DNA of 24,295 nucleotides from Thermococcaceae archaeon (GTDB lineage Archaea; Methanobacteriota_B; Thermococci; Thermococcales; Thermococcaceae): the NCBI GenBank assembly GCA_027064745.1, contig JAMOPD010000002.1, positions 1 through 24,295 on the forward strand. The letters run 5' to 3'. The notes beneath the pieces were generated by a model. The model did not search any database and was not told the DNA's origin. It saw only the letters and a list, made by a program, of their open reading frames with translations. Positions 6,835 through 14,561 of this stretch are shown here, in pieces (position 1 is the stretch's first letter; every line of letters starts with the position of its first letter). The position numbers were made by a program, and so were the translations under genes.

Positions 6835-7890
6835 ATGAAAACCGAAAGAGCAAAGGAGATACTTGTCAACCTTCTTAATATACCCTCACCTTCTGGCCAA
6901 GAAGACAGAATTGCCCTCCATATAATGGCGTTTCTCCATAAGCTCGGTTATGATGTTCATATTGAGAGCGATGGCCAGATTATCGACCTTGTTGTGAATC
7001 CAGAGGCTGAGCTCTTCTACGAGGTTCACATCGACACCATCCCAATGAGAGCCAAACCCTTCGTGAGGGGCAACATCGTTTATGGCACTGGAGCGAGTGA
7101 CATAAAGGGCGGCGCTGCCGCGATACTTCTCATGCTTGAGAACCTGCGCAGGGAAGGGAAAGACCTCAACGTCGGGATAGTGTTTGTGAGCGACGAGGAG
7201 TTGGGAGGCAGGGGAAGTGCTCTTTTCATGGAGCGTTACAAGCCAAAGATGGCCGTCGTCTTAGAGCCAACCGATTTGGAAGTCCACATCGCACACGCCG
7301 GTAACATCGAGGCCTATTTTGAGGTCGACGGCAAGGAAGCCCACGGTGCCTGTCCGGAGAGCGGGATAAATGCAATAGATCAGACCTTCAGGATGCTAGA
7401 GGAGTTCAAAAAGCTTGAACCATTCAACGCCAAAGGCAAATACTTTGACGCCCACATTGGTCTTCAGGAGCTGGTCTGCGAGAATCCCTATTACCTAATT
7501 CCAGCTCTCTGCAAAGGACGTGTTGAGGCGAGGCTTCTGCCGGAGCAGGAGGTTGAGGACATACTCGATCTCATGGAGCCAATATTCGAGGAGTACACGC
7601 TGAAGTATGAGTACACCGAGATATGGGACGGCTACGAGCTTGAACCGGATGAGGAAATCGTCCAGCTGGCGAAGAAGGCGATGGAAGTCACGGACATAGA
7701 CGAATTCGGCGGCATGAGGAGCTGGACCGATGCTATAAACTTCATGTACAACGGAACGAGAACGATAGTCTTCGGCCCCGGCAACCTCGACATCTCGCAC
7801 ACCAAGAACGAGCGCATTGACGTTAGGGATGTTGTCACTGCCAGCGAGTTTTTGAAGGCTCTGAACGAGATTTACGGGAAAGGGGGGTGA
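6835..7890 (+). CDS. M20-family metallo-deacylase/peptidase (ArgE/DapE/LysK-like)
   Basis: 351-residue di-zinc hydrolase of the M20 (ArgE/DapE/ACY1) family, cytoplasmic. Residues in order: H65-x-D67 (EVHIDTIP), D89 in GASDIKGG, the catalytic E121-E122 (SDEELGG), E144 in LEPTD, and H322 in HTKNE; all metal and catalytic positions are intact. The lid/dimer domain lies about 150-265 (AHAGNIEAYFEV, KEAHGACPESG). The family removes acyl groups from amino acids or cleaves small peptides. LysK-type LysW-lysine/ornithine hydrolases are close in motif style, but no LysW or other arginine/lysine genes are nearby, so no specific name is given. The start was set at ATG 6835, because GGTGA at 6825-6829 is a Shine-Dalgarno that overlaps the upstream TTG/GTG options. 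It is more GC-rich than its left-hand neighbours. Confidence 0.9.
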   Translation: MKTERAKEILVNLLNIPSPSGQEDRIALHIMAFLHKLGYDVHIESDGQIIDLVVNPEAELFYEVHIDTIPMRAKPFVRGNIVYGTGASDIKGGAAAILLMLENLRREGKDLNVGIVFVSDEELGGRGSALFMERYKPKMAVVLEPTDLEVHIAHAGNIEAYFEVDGKEAHGACPESGINAIDQTFRMLEEFKKLEPFNAKGKYFDAHIGLQELVCENPYYLIPALCKGRVEARLLPEQEVEDILDLMEPIFEEYTLKYEYTEIWDGYELEPDEEIVQLAKKAMEVTDIDEFGGMRSWTDAINFMYNGTRTIVFGPGNLDISHTKNERIDVRDVVTASEFLKALNEIYGKGG

Positions 7891-7934
7891 ACCCTTTTTG
7901 CCCATACTGACGGCAATATCTTTTTAAGCAAGAC

Positions 7935-7959
7935 CCCCCCACCAGTAACTGGTGGGGGG
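7935..7959. promoter_or_regulatory. 25-nt perfect palindrome over the ATPase 5' leader and Shine-Dalgarno
   Basis: Arms of 12 bp (CCCCCCACCAGT and its complement) flank a central A at 7947. The palindrome ends two bases before ATG 7961, and its right arm supplies the GGTGGGGGG Shine-Dalgarno. A TATA-like CTTTTTAA at about 7919-7926 places the transcript start inside it. It could be a repressor operator, an RNA hairpin hiding the ribosome site, or the end of a gene cassette. The inner 13 bases recur exactly at 9031-9043. Confidence 0.7.
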
Positions 7960-7960
7960 T

Positions 7961-9025
7961 ATGCTGTTCAATCCAAAACCAAAGATGAAGAGGGAGGAAC
8001 TCTATGACAGGGAGTATGAACTTAAGGAAATTAAAAACAGCCTGAAAAAAGGTGTTGGTCTCGTTACGATTCTTGGAATCAGACGCCTTGGGAAGAGTTC
8101 CCTTCTCAACGTTTCTCTCAACGAGCTCCCCTACAGAAGCGTCAAAATTGATGCGCGAAAGGTTTACTCTGAATTTGGAAATGTTCCTAGGGAAGCACTT
8201 GCAAGGCTGATTCTTCGAGGTTTTTTGAAAACATCTGGAAGAGAAAAGGCCAGAACACTTATTAGGAACATCAAAGGTGTGCGCTTCCTCGGCATGGGCG
8301 TTGATGTTGAGACAGATAAAAGTGTAAACCTCCACGAAGTCCTTGAGCGTATAGATTCAACCAACGAGCGGTTTATAATAGCAATAGACGAGGCTCAGTA
8401 TCTTCGCTTTTCTCTCGCCCGCTATCCGGAGCTGATAGCATGGGCACTTGATGAACTTCAAAATGTTAGCTTTGTGCTTACAGGCTCTGAAGTCGGCCTC
8501 CTTGAGGATTTTCTCAAGATGCACGACCCGAATTCTGCCCTCTTCGGTAGACTGCATGTTGAGATTATGCTAAAGCGCTTTGAAAGATATCAGAGTGTAA
8601 ATTTCCTTGAAAGAGGCTTCGCTGAAATTGGAATGGATGTTACAAAGGAGGAGATTGAGGAGGTTGTTGACGAGCTCGATGGTATAGTTGGCTGGCTCAC
8701 CCTCTATGGCTACAACCGTTACCTTGGGCTGGGCCATGCCAATGCCCTCCGAAAACTCAGAGAGGATGCGAAGAAGCTGATTCTATCGGAGTTCTCCAAG
8801 CTGAAGAACCTTTCTCACCGTTACGAGCTTGCAATGAGGGCTGTTGCAAACGGAAAGCATCGGTGGAAGGAGATAAAAGAGACCGTTGAGCTTCTTGAAG
8901 GGAAGAGAATTGACGACAAGAACTTCTCGAACATCCTTAATAACCTCATCCGTTATGGTTACCTTGAGAAAACTGTCGGAGGATACCTCATACCTGATCC
9001 GCTGGTGGAGCATGCCTTTAGGTAG
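7961..9025 (+). CDS. Archaeal P-loop ATPase (MNS/ATPase_2-type, STAND-like) with C-terminal winged helix
   Basis: 354-residue ATPase of the archaeal ATPase_2/MNS group. Walker A is G39-I-R-R-L-G-K45-S46, Walker B is FIIAIDEAQYL, and sensor 1 lies in VLTGSEVGLL, followed by the family-typical LFGRL segment. The C-terminal 120 residues or so (KLILSEFSKLKNLSHRY to the end) look like a winged-helix module (IRYGYLEKTVGGYLIPDPLV). No transmembrane segment is visible. Members expand strongly in archaea; roles in regulation, defence or mobile-element maintenance are suggested in general, none established here. ATG 7961 is preferred over GTG 7952 because the GGTGGGGGG Shine-Dalgarno overlaps the GTG. 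Identical palindromes lie 2 nt before the start and 5 nt after the stop. Confidence 0.9.
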   Translation: MLFNPKPKMKREELYDREYELKEIKNSLKKGVGLVTILGIRRLGKSSLLNVSLNELPYRSVKIDARKVYSEFGNVPREALARLILRGFLKTSGREKARTLIRNIKGVRFLGMGVDVETDKSVNLHEVLERIDSTNERFIIAIDEAQYLRFSLARYPELIAWALDELQNVSFVLTGSEVGLLEDFLKMHDPNSALFGRLHVEIMLKRFERYQSVNFLERGFAEIGMDVTKEEIEEVVDELDGIVGWLTLYGYNRYLGLGHANALRKLREDAKKLILSEFSKLKNLSHRYELAMRAVANGKHRWKEIKETVELLEGKRIDDKNFSNILNNLIRYGYLEKTVGGYLIPDPLVEHAFR

Positions 9026-9030
9026 AGGTC

Positions 9031-9043
9031 ACCAGTAACTGGT
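9031..9043. repeat. Second copy of the ACCAGTAACTGGT palindrome
   Basis: This 13-nt palindrome begins 5 nt after the first ATPase stop and equals 7941-7953 exactly, including the odd central A; the preceding C also matches. It lies 30-40 nt upstream of the TATA box of the second ATPase gene, so it could be an upstream operator for that gene as well as a right boundary of the first. Confidence 0.75.
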
Positions 9044-9067
9044 AGGAGCGAATTTCGTCGAAACGTA

Positions 9068-9078
9068 TTTATATATAA
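9068..9078 (+). promoter_or_regulatory. TATA box of second ATPase gene
   Basis: TTTATATATAA is the strongest TATA-like element in this block. A transcript starting about 25 nt downstream would begin near 9098, next to the GGTGA Shine-Dalgarno at 9096-9100, six bases before the GTG start at 9107. Confidence 0.65.
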
Positions 9079-9106
9079 TCGTGCTTATACTATCTGGTGA
9101 AAGGCC

Positions 9107-10459
9107 GTGGAGTTCATAGACCGCGAGAGGGAGATGAAAGTTCTCAAACGAGAGTGGAATAACCGGCCATCCTTCCTCGTTCTTTACGGCAGGAGAAGGG
9201 CCGGGAAGACGAGGCTCATGCGCGAGTTCTCCAAAGGCAGAAAGACCTTCTTCTTCACTTTTCCAGAGGCGATAAAGGAAGTCCAGATGAGGGAGTTCAA
9301 ACGCGCTCTTTCCTCTTTCCTCGGGGACGAGCTAATCCTGAAGGTCGAGACCGATAACTGGTTTGATCTCCTGAGCTACCTCGCCGAAAGAAGCGATGAC
9401 TGTCTCATAGTCCTTGACGAGTTCACGTACGCCATAAAGTCTGACAGGAAGATTCTGAGCGACCTTCAGAGGGTCTGGGACGGAATTTTGAGCGAGAAAA
9501 ACGTCATGCTCGTCATCTCCGGTTCTTTACTCGGAATGATGTGGGACGACGTTCTGAGTCACGCCTCGCCCCTCTATGGCAGGAGGACGAGGAGCATTCA
9601 CCTAAAGCCCATGGACTACCGCAACGCCCTGAAGTTTTTTGATGAGAAGGAATACGGAATTATGGCATACATGCTCGTCGGGGGAATTCCGCCCTATCTA
9701 AGGCTCGCTTCCCGCTACTCCTCGATCAAGGAGTTCGTGAGGGAGGAGTTCCTGAGCGATTACGGCCTGTTCTACGACGAGCCTTACGTAATCCTTGGAG
9801 AAGAGCTGAGGGAGCTTAAAACCTACTTCTCAATCCTTAGGGCTATCGCTGAGGGCAACAGAAGGCTTGAGAAGATTGCAAACTATCTCGGCCTTCCAGC
9901 GAGGAGCGTTTACCCCTACCTTGAGACCCTCATGAGGCTCGGCTTCGTTGAGAAGGAAGCCCCAATCCTCGGGAGCAGAAAGGTGAGCCTCTACAGGATA
10001 AGCGATCCAGTTTTGCTGAGCTGGTTTGTCCTGACTTACCCCCAGATGGCCGAGATAGCCGCTGGAACCGCTAAGCTCGACGACCTCTACAGGGTTTTCT
10101 CGATCCGCTTTGAAGACCTTGCGAGGGAGTTCCTTCTCCTCAAGAGGCCCCTTGAATTTGAAACCCTTGGCAGGTGGTGGTTCAGGGGTGAGGAGATTGA
10201 CATCGTGGCGTTGGGCAGAGACACGGCCAACCTAATTGAGGTCAAGTGGGAGGACTTGAGCGAGAGGGACGCGAGGAGGGTTTTGAAAGAGCTGGAGAGC
10301 AAATCAACGCTCGTCAGGTTTGATGGGACTTTTCGCTTTGGCCTCATCGCGAGGAGCGTCGAGGGAAAGGAGGGGCTAAGGGAAGGGGGCTACCCCGTGT
10401 GGGATCTGCGGGACTTCCTCAAAGGGGAAAGGCTTATCTCCAATGAAGGCGAAGTTTGA
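9107..10459 (+). CDS. Archaeal ATPase with C-terminal DUF234 (PD-(D/E)XK-like) domain
   Basis: 450-residue protein of the ATPase_2 plus DUF234 architecture. The N-terminal P-loop domain has Walker A G28-R-R-R-A-G-K34-T35, Walker B CLIVLD104-E105-FTYA, and sensor VISGSLLGMM. The middle segment (about 245-315) has a winged-helix look (RLEKIANYLGLPARSVYPYL). The C-terminal DUF234 region keeps a nuclease-like core: E363-I-D365, then E378-V-K380 in NLIEVKW, matching the PD-(D/E)XK spacing. The start is GTG at 9107, with GGTGA 6 nt upstream. A cytoplasmic NTP-dependent DNA-acting role is plausible but untested; the substrate is unknown. GC content is visibly higher than in the first ATPase, so the pair is probably not a recent duplication. 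It ends 3 nt before the frame of the decayed gene downstream. Confidence 0.9.
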   Translation: MEFIDREREMKVLKREWNNRPSFLVLYGRRRAGKTRLMREFSKGRKTFFFTFPEAIKEVQMREFKRALSSFLGDELILKVETDNWFDLLSYLAERSDDCLIVLDEFTYAIKSDRKILSDLQRVWDGILSEKNVMLVISGSLLGMMWDDVLSHASPLYGRRTRSIHLKPMDYRNALKFFDEKEYGIMAYMLVGGIPPYLRLASRYSSIKEFVREEFLSDYGLFYDEPYVILGEELRELKTYFSILRAIAEGNRRLEKIANYLGLPARSVYPYLETLMRLGFVEKEAPILGSRKVSLYRISDPVLLSWFVLTYPQMAEIAAGTAKLDDLYRVFSIRFEDLAREFLLLKRPLEFETLGRWWFRGEEIDIVALGRDTANLIEVKWEDLSERDARRVLKELESKSTLVRFDGTFRFGLIARSVEGKEGLREGGYPVWDLRDFLKGERLISNEGEV

Positions 10460-10462
10460 GGG

Positions 10463-11401
10463 GTGGTGAGGTTGTCGCTTCTACCGTTGGCAGGGATGTT
10501 CATCTTCAGGGGGAAGAAGAAAAAAGAGGTGCAGAAAGTCGACTGGGAAGCACTTAGAAGGCGCGTGGCAGCAAAGTACAACACTACGTACGATGCAATA
10601 GGTCATCTAACAGGCACAATACTGGAGCACAGACAAGGAATCATCGAACTCCTCAAACGAGCAGATCCGGATAATAGCGAGAAGAAGATAAAAAAGATAC
10701 TCGATATTAGCGATGGGGGGCACTACATATACATAAAGTCAATGCAAGATAAAAAAATTCCATGAGATTGCAACACATACCAAAGAACCGCCCTTCGTAA
10801 AACTCGTATTCATACAGCCGTTTTTGGCGATGGCCCTGGCAGAGCACACAGGTGTATATAACGGGAACATTGGACACATCGTTGGAAATGCTCTTTCAAT
10901 TATAGCAGAAGATGGGAATCATTACGACCACCTAAAAGAAAATCCAGTCTAATTGTAGACATGATCCAATAACAGTTAGAAAAACTAGGATACCGATATG
11001 ACAAAGAAAAACTACGAGAAACCATAAGGACAGCCGTGGAAAAGGCAGGAAAGATCGTTGACAAATTATATGATAAATATCAAGAGGATCAGCTTAAGGC
11101 GCTCCGCACAGCACTCAAGGCGGACAACCCATTCCCTGTTCTCAAACAAGCAGGCATCGACATAGAGCCAGAACTGGAGGAGTTCAGGCAGTTCCTGGCG
11201 GAGATCAGCGGGAAGAAGATAGAACCGCAGAAACAAAAACTCCCAGAAACGAAGAAAGCAGTCGAAGGAGGAATCCCGCCCGAAGTCCTTGCCATAGCGA
11301 AGGCCCTTGAGTTCTCGGACTTCTCGGAGAAGGCAATGAAAAAGGCTGAGAAAGAGCTCTTGAAGATGATAGACCGTCTCATCGAGGAAGAAGACGTTTA
11401 G
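10463..11401 (+). pseudogene. Decayed hypothetical gene with two frameshifts and one in-frame stop
   Basis: Three consecutive plus-strand frames join into one protein of about 313 residues. Frame one runs 10463-10765. At the seven-A run 10751-10757, removing one A joins ...SMQDK to KFHEIATHTKEPP in the next frame, which stays open through FLAMALAEHTGVYNG to the TAA at 10950-10952. A one-base loss at about 10944-10949 then joins to LIVDMIQ, followed by an in-frame TAA (10970-10972) and QLEKLGYRYDKEKLRET, which runs without a break into 11036-11401. All three pieces have similar Lys/Glu-rich helical composition, which supports one ancestral gene. No family was recognised. A further frame at 11403-11483 (QFFHAVKLLRLVQKGD) may be the original C-terminus. 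The gene directly follows the DUF234 ATPase and may have been its partner. Confidence 0.65.
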
Positions 11402-11613
11402 GCAGTTTTTTCACGCGGTCAAACTGCTGAGGCTCGTCCAGAAGGGGGACGCGGAGGGGATAAAGAGGCTCTGGGAGGATTAGCCGTGCCTTAGGGCCCT
11501 CCCAATCACGGGATTCACCAATGTTCCGATTTCTTAATTCTGCCAAACAGCACAGCATACTGTATGGGGAGTGCTGACATATTTAAGCATTGTTGTCCTA
11601 ATAAGAACACAAA

Positions 11614-14400
11614 TCAAGAGGCAGTCTTGCTTTCTGAATTTTCCTCCTTCTCCTTTCTCTCCACCCAGAAGCGCCTCGTTCTTATGAACCTCTTTTCCTG
11701 TTCCATCAGAGCAACGAGCAGAGCCTCACCCCTATACTGCCCCAAAATTCTCGCTGCACTGTCCGGCCCAGTCCCGTAGCTCGCTAAGGCCAGAACAGCA
11801 TCAAAACCATAGCTCTGGATTAAATCACTGGCCTTTATGAGCTTTCTATAAGCGCGCTCCTCCTTTGGCTCAAGCTTTTCTCCACGCTTCAGCTTCTTAA
11901 GAGATTTGAGAAATTCCTCGGCATCAATTGGATGTGCCACAGCAATCATTATTGAGCCACATCTCGGGCATTCAAGAAACTTCATTCTATCTTTAAGGCG
12001 TAAGACCTTTGTCCTGCTCATCCAGCCGCAGTTAGTACATACCAGAACGATCTCTGTATCCAGTATCCTTCTCTTGAAGAGCTCGAGGATTTCATCTTTT
12101 TCAAGTTCTCCTCCGAGGAGAAACTCGCCGCCGATGCTCATGTTAATTCTGGCGAGTTTTGATGGCTCCCTCCTCAGGCTGGCTTTTACGCGCAGGAACC
12201 CATTCTTTATCTCCCTCAGGACATATTCGGCAGTCCTTACATCGAGCTTGTCATGAAAGAGCTCATTGAATGTTTCCTTCTCCACGACGGTTCCTTCAAA
12301 GAGCCTCTCTATGCGTCTGATCTTTGCTTCTTTTCTGAGCGCACCGAAGCGTTTGGCAACGTTTCTCATCCTCCATTTGTAGACCGTGCTCTCCCGCATA
12401 GCTTTTGTCAGCATAAACTCCATTGCCTCCGGTTCTTGGAAGAGGTAGCCCTTAACCTCTTCAGGATTCAGCTGGAAGGGAGTCTTAATTACAACGGCAT
12501 GTGCCTGGCTCCTTATAGCGAAGACGTTTCCATATCGCATCCTCAGGAAGGAATAGATAAATCTCCCAAGAGCCTCATTTGTCTGGTTGCCAAAATCTGC
12601 ATGCACTACAAGAGCCTTTGGTGTGCTCTCGACAGTTATGTCCTTGTCCGTTGAGAAAACATCTCCTTTTATCTCATTAACAGCCTGCCTTAACTCTTCC
12701 TCACTAAAAATAACCCCATTCAGCAGTTCTTTCCCCCGCTCAAAATCAAAAATTAGCTCTCTCTTTAGTCTTCCAGCATCGAGGGCAACGCTGAAGGGAA
12801 CAGGTATCATCTCACCCTCCCAGCTTGGAATAGCACTCTCAAGGCTTTTGCTCTCCCTCACTCTTAAAATCCTCGCGTCTTCATCCACCTTGAGGAGAAT
12901 CCAGCTCCGACCGTGCATTACGAACTCCATACCTTCCTCAAGATCCATGACGAACTTCTCATCAAGGCGGCCGATGATATTCCCGCTTTTGACATCAAAG
13001 ACCCTGTAAGAAATCTCATCCGGAATCGTCGAGAGGTTCTCATAGTAATATTGATAAGCTCCTCTCCTCAGGTAGAGTAGCTCCCTATCCTCATCGTAGC
13101 CGATAAGCCTCGCATCTATCAGAAGCTTGAGAACGGCACCATAATCCTCCCAGCTCAGATTCCTGTAGGGATAAGCTCTCTTTGCAATTTTAAACGGCTC
13201 TTCTTTCGGGAGCCTTCTCCTTTCAATGAGAAGCCCGACAACAAAATGTGCGAGCACATCAAGGGCGTTCTCATAGGGTTTAACTGCCTCCATCTTTCCA
13301 TCGAGGGCATGTTTGGCTATGACCAGACTCTGGAGGTAATCTTCAACATTTGCTGCAATGATATAACCTTGACTTATCTCACCAACTCTGTGTCTTCCTC
13401 TCCCGATTCTTTGAACAAGTCTGTTCACCTGCCTTGGGCTCATATACTGTATAACAACGTCAACATCACCGATGTCTATCCCAAGCTCCATCGAGGAGGT
13501 GCAGATAAGAGCCCTTATTCTTCCTTCCTTCAAGGCTTTCTCAGCCTGAACTCTGGCCTCTTTTGAGAGGCTTCCGTGGTGGACTTCAACAGGCTTTCCC
13601 CAGGCCTTGAGGCGGTGCGCCAAGATCTCAGCAAACTGCCGCGTATTCGTGAAGATTAGGGCTTTTCCATGCTCTTCAACAATATCCCATAGAATTCTGA
13701 GTTTTGTAGCGACATCCAGCGGCAGGTTAAGCTTTCTGGCCAGCTCAGAATCTTTCTCATCAGCCTGTGGATACAGGACATGAATGCGATATTTTTTCTT
13801 CCATCCAGGCTTTACTATCGTTTCGGCCTTCAACCACTCTTTTATTTCCTCTTCATTTCCAAGGGTAGCGGTCATGCCAATTCTCTGAAACTCAGCAATC
13901 TCCGAAAGTCTCTCAAGGGCTAGAGTAAGCTGAGCACCGCGCTTATTGTCGGCCAGCTCGGCGATTTCATCAACTATAACAAACTTTAAATTGCTCAGAG
14001 CCTTTTTGAGGGACTTCATCGTTAGGAGCACTCCAAGGGTCTCAGGGGTTATTATAAGCAGATGAGGGGGATTTTTCACCTGCTTTGCTTTTTTGTACGC
14101 CGATGTATCGCCGTGCCTCACCTCCACATTCAGGCTGAGCCTTTCTCCCCACCAGAGGAGTCTGTCAAGCAAATCTCTGTTCAGTGCCTTTAAAGGGGCT
14201 ATGTAAAGGGCTGAGACTGGCTTTAGATTGTTCTTGAGAATTGCGTTGAAGACGGGCAGAATGACAGCTTCGGTCTTTCCGGAGCCTGTTGGGGCTACAA
14301 TCAGGACACTCTTTCCAGAACTAATCTCATGAAAGGCTTTCTGCTGGAGCTCGTTGAGCCTGAATCTCTCTTTTATTGCCTTCTTCAGAAGGGGATGCAT
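11614..14400 (-). CDS. Lhr-type superfamily 2 ATP-dependent helicase with C-terminal zinc motif
   Basis: 928-residue Lhr (large helicase-related) protein, a cytoplasmic DNA/RNA-hybrid-unwinding helicase family. RecA1: Q-motif region LNELQQKAF, Walker A APTGSGKT (36-43), PLKALNRD, TPETLG, motif II DEIA (144-147) followed by ELADNKRG, motif III TAT (177-179). RecA2: IFTNTR, TSSMELGIDIG (301-311), QRIGRGRHR (330-338). These are followed by a winged-helix segment and the Lhr core. Near the C-terminus, paired cysteines C788/C791 and C811/C814 (CTNCG...CPRCG) form a probable zinc ribbon. Motif II has Ala where DExH is usual. Subgroup (aLhr1 or aLhr2) cannot be decided from motifs alone. The ATG at 14400 lies 26 nt from a TATA box and has no clear Shine-Dalgarno, so the mRNA is probably leaderless. 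It is monocistronic; the downstream neighbour is on the opposite strand. Confidence 0.92.
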   Translation of the reverse strand: MHPLLKKAIKERFRLNELQQKAFHEISSGKSVLIVAPTGSGKTEAVILPVFNAILKNNLKPVSALYIAPLKALNRDLLDRLLWWGERLSLNVEVRHGDTSAYKKAKQVKNPPHLLIITPETLGVLLTMKSLKKALSNLKFVIVDEIAELADNKRGAQLTLALERLSEIAEFQRIGMTATLGNEEEIKEWLKAETIVKPGWKKKYRIHVLYPQADEKDSELARKLNLPLDVATKLRILWDIVEEHGKALIFTNTRQFAEILAHRLKAWGKPVEVHHGSLSKEARVQAEKALKEGRIRALICTSSMELGIDIGDVDVVIQYMSPRQVNRLVQRIGRGRHRVGEISQGYIIAANVEDYLQSLVIAKHALDGKMEAVKPYENALDVLAHFVVGLLIERRRLPKEEPFKIAKRAYPYRNLSWEDYGAVLKLLIDARLIGYDEDRELLYLRRGAYQYYYENLSTIPDEISYRVFDVKSGNIIGRLDEKFVMDLEEGMEFVMHGRSWILLKVDEDARILRVRESKSLESAIPSWEGEMIPVPFSVALDAGRLKRELIFDFERGKELLNGVIFSEEELRQAVNEIKGDVFSTDKDITVESTPKALVVHADFGNQTNEALGRFIYSFLRMRYGNVFAIRSQAHAVVIKTPFQLNPEEVKGYLFQEPEAMEFMLTKAMRESTVYKWRMRNVAKRFGALRKEAKIRRIERLFEGTVVEKETFNELFHDKLDVRTAEYVLREIKNGFLRVKASLRREPSKLARINMSIGGEFLLGGELEKDEILELFKRRILDTEIVLVCTNCGWMSRTKVLRLKDRMKFLECPRCGSIMIAVAHPIDAEEFLKSLKKLKRGEKLEPKEERAYRKLIKASDLIQSYGFDAVLALASYGTGPDSAARILGQYRGEALLVALMEQEKRFIRTRRFWVERKEKEENSESKTAS

Positions 14401-14420
14401 GGTGGTAGGTAGTGTTTAAC

Positions 14421-14430
14421 CTTTATAAAC
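14421..14430 (-). promoter_or_regulatory. TATA box of lhr-type helicase gene
   Basis: On the minus strand this reads GTTTATAAAG. The distance from its centre to the helicase ATG is about 26 nt, which predicts transcription starting at or beside the start codon. Confidence 0.6.
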
Positions 14431-14517
14431 CTGCATGCTGCCGGGATAAATTTGATTTTGATAATGTCCTTAAAAAGAGTAATGAAACTTATTGCACCAT
14501 ATCTAAATCCGAACCGT

Positions 14518-14557
14518 TAAACTTATAAACTATATATCTGTCGATATGTCTGGTGAT
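14518..14557 (+). promoter_or_regulatory. Promoter and Shine-Dalgarno of MFS transporter gene
   Basis: TTAAACTTATAAAC (14518-14531) is a TATA-like element; about 25 nt downstream a transcript would begin just at GGTGAT (14552-14557), which precedes ATG 14562 by 4 nt. An alternative TATATAT lies at 14531-14537. Confidence 0.5.
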
Positions 14558-14561
14558 ACTA

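Noticed and set aside
7835..8335. 166-codon minus-strand frame
   Set aside because: Antisense to the first ATPase and the M20 gene end; no motif and no ribosome site.
7935..9043. First ATPase palindromes as inverted ends of a classical insertion sequence
   Set aside because: No transposase lies between them, no target-site duplication is visible outside, and only the inner 13 bases match at the two ends.
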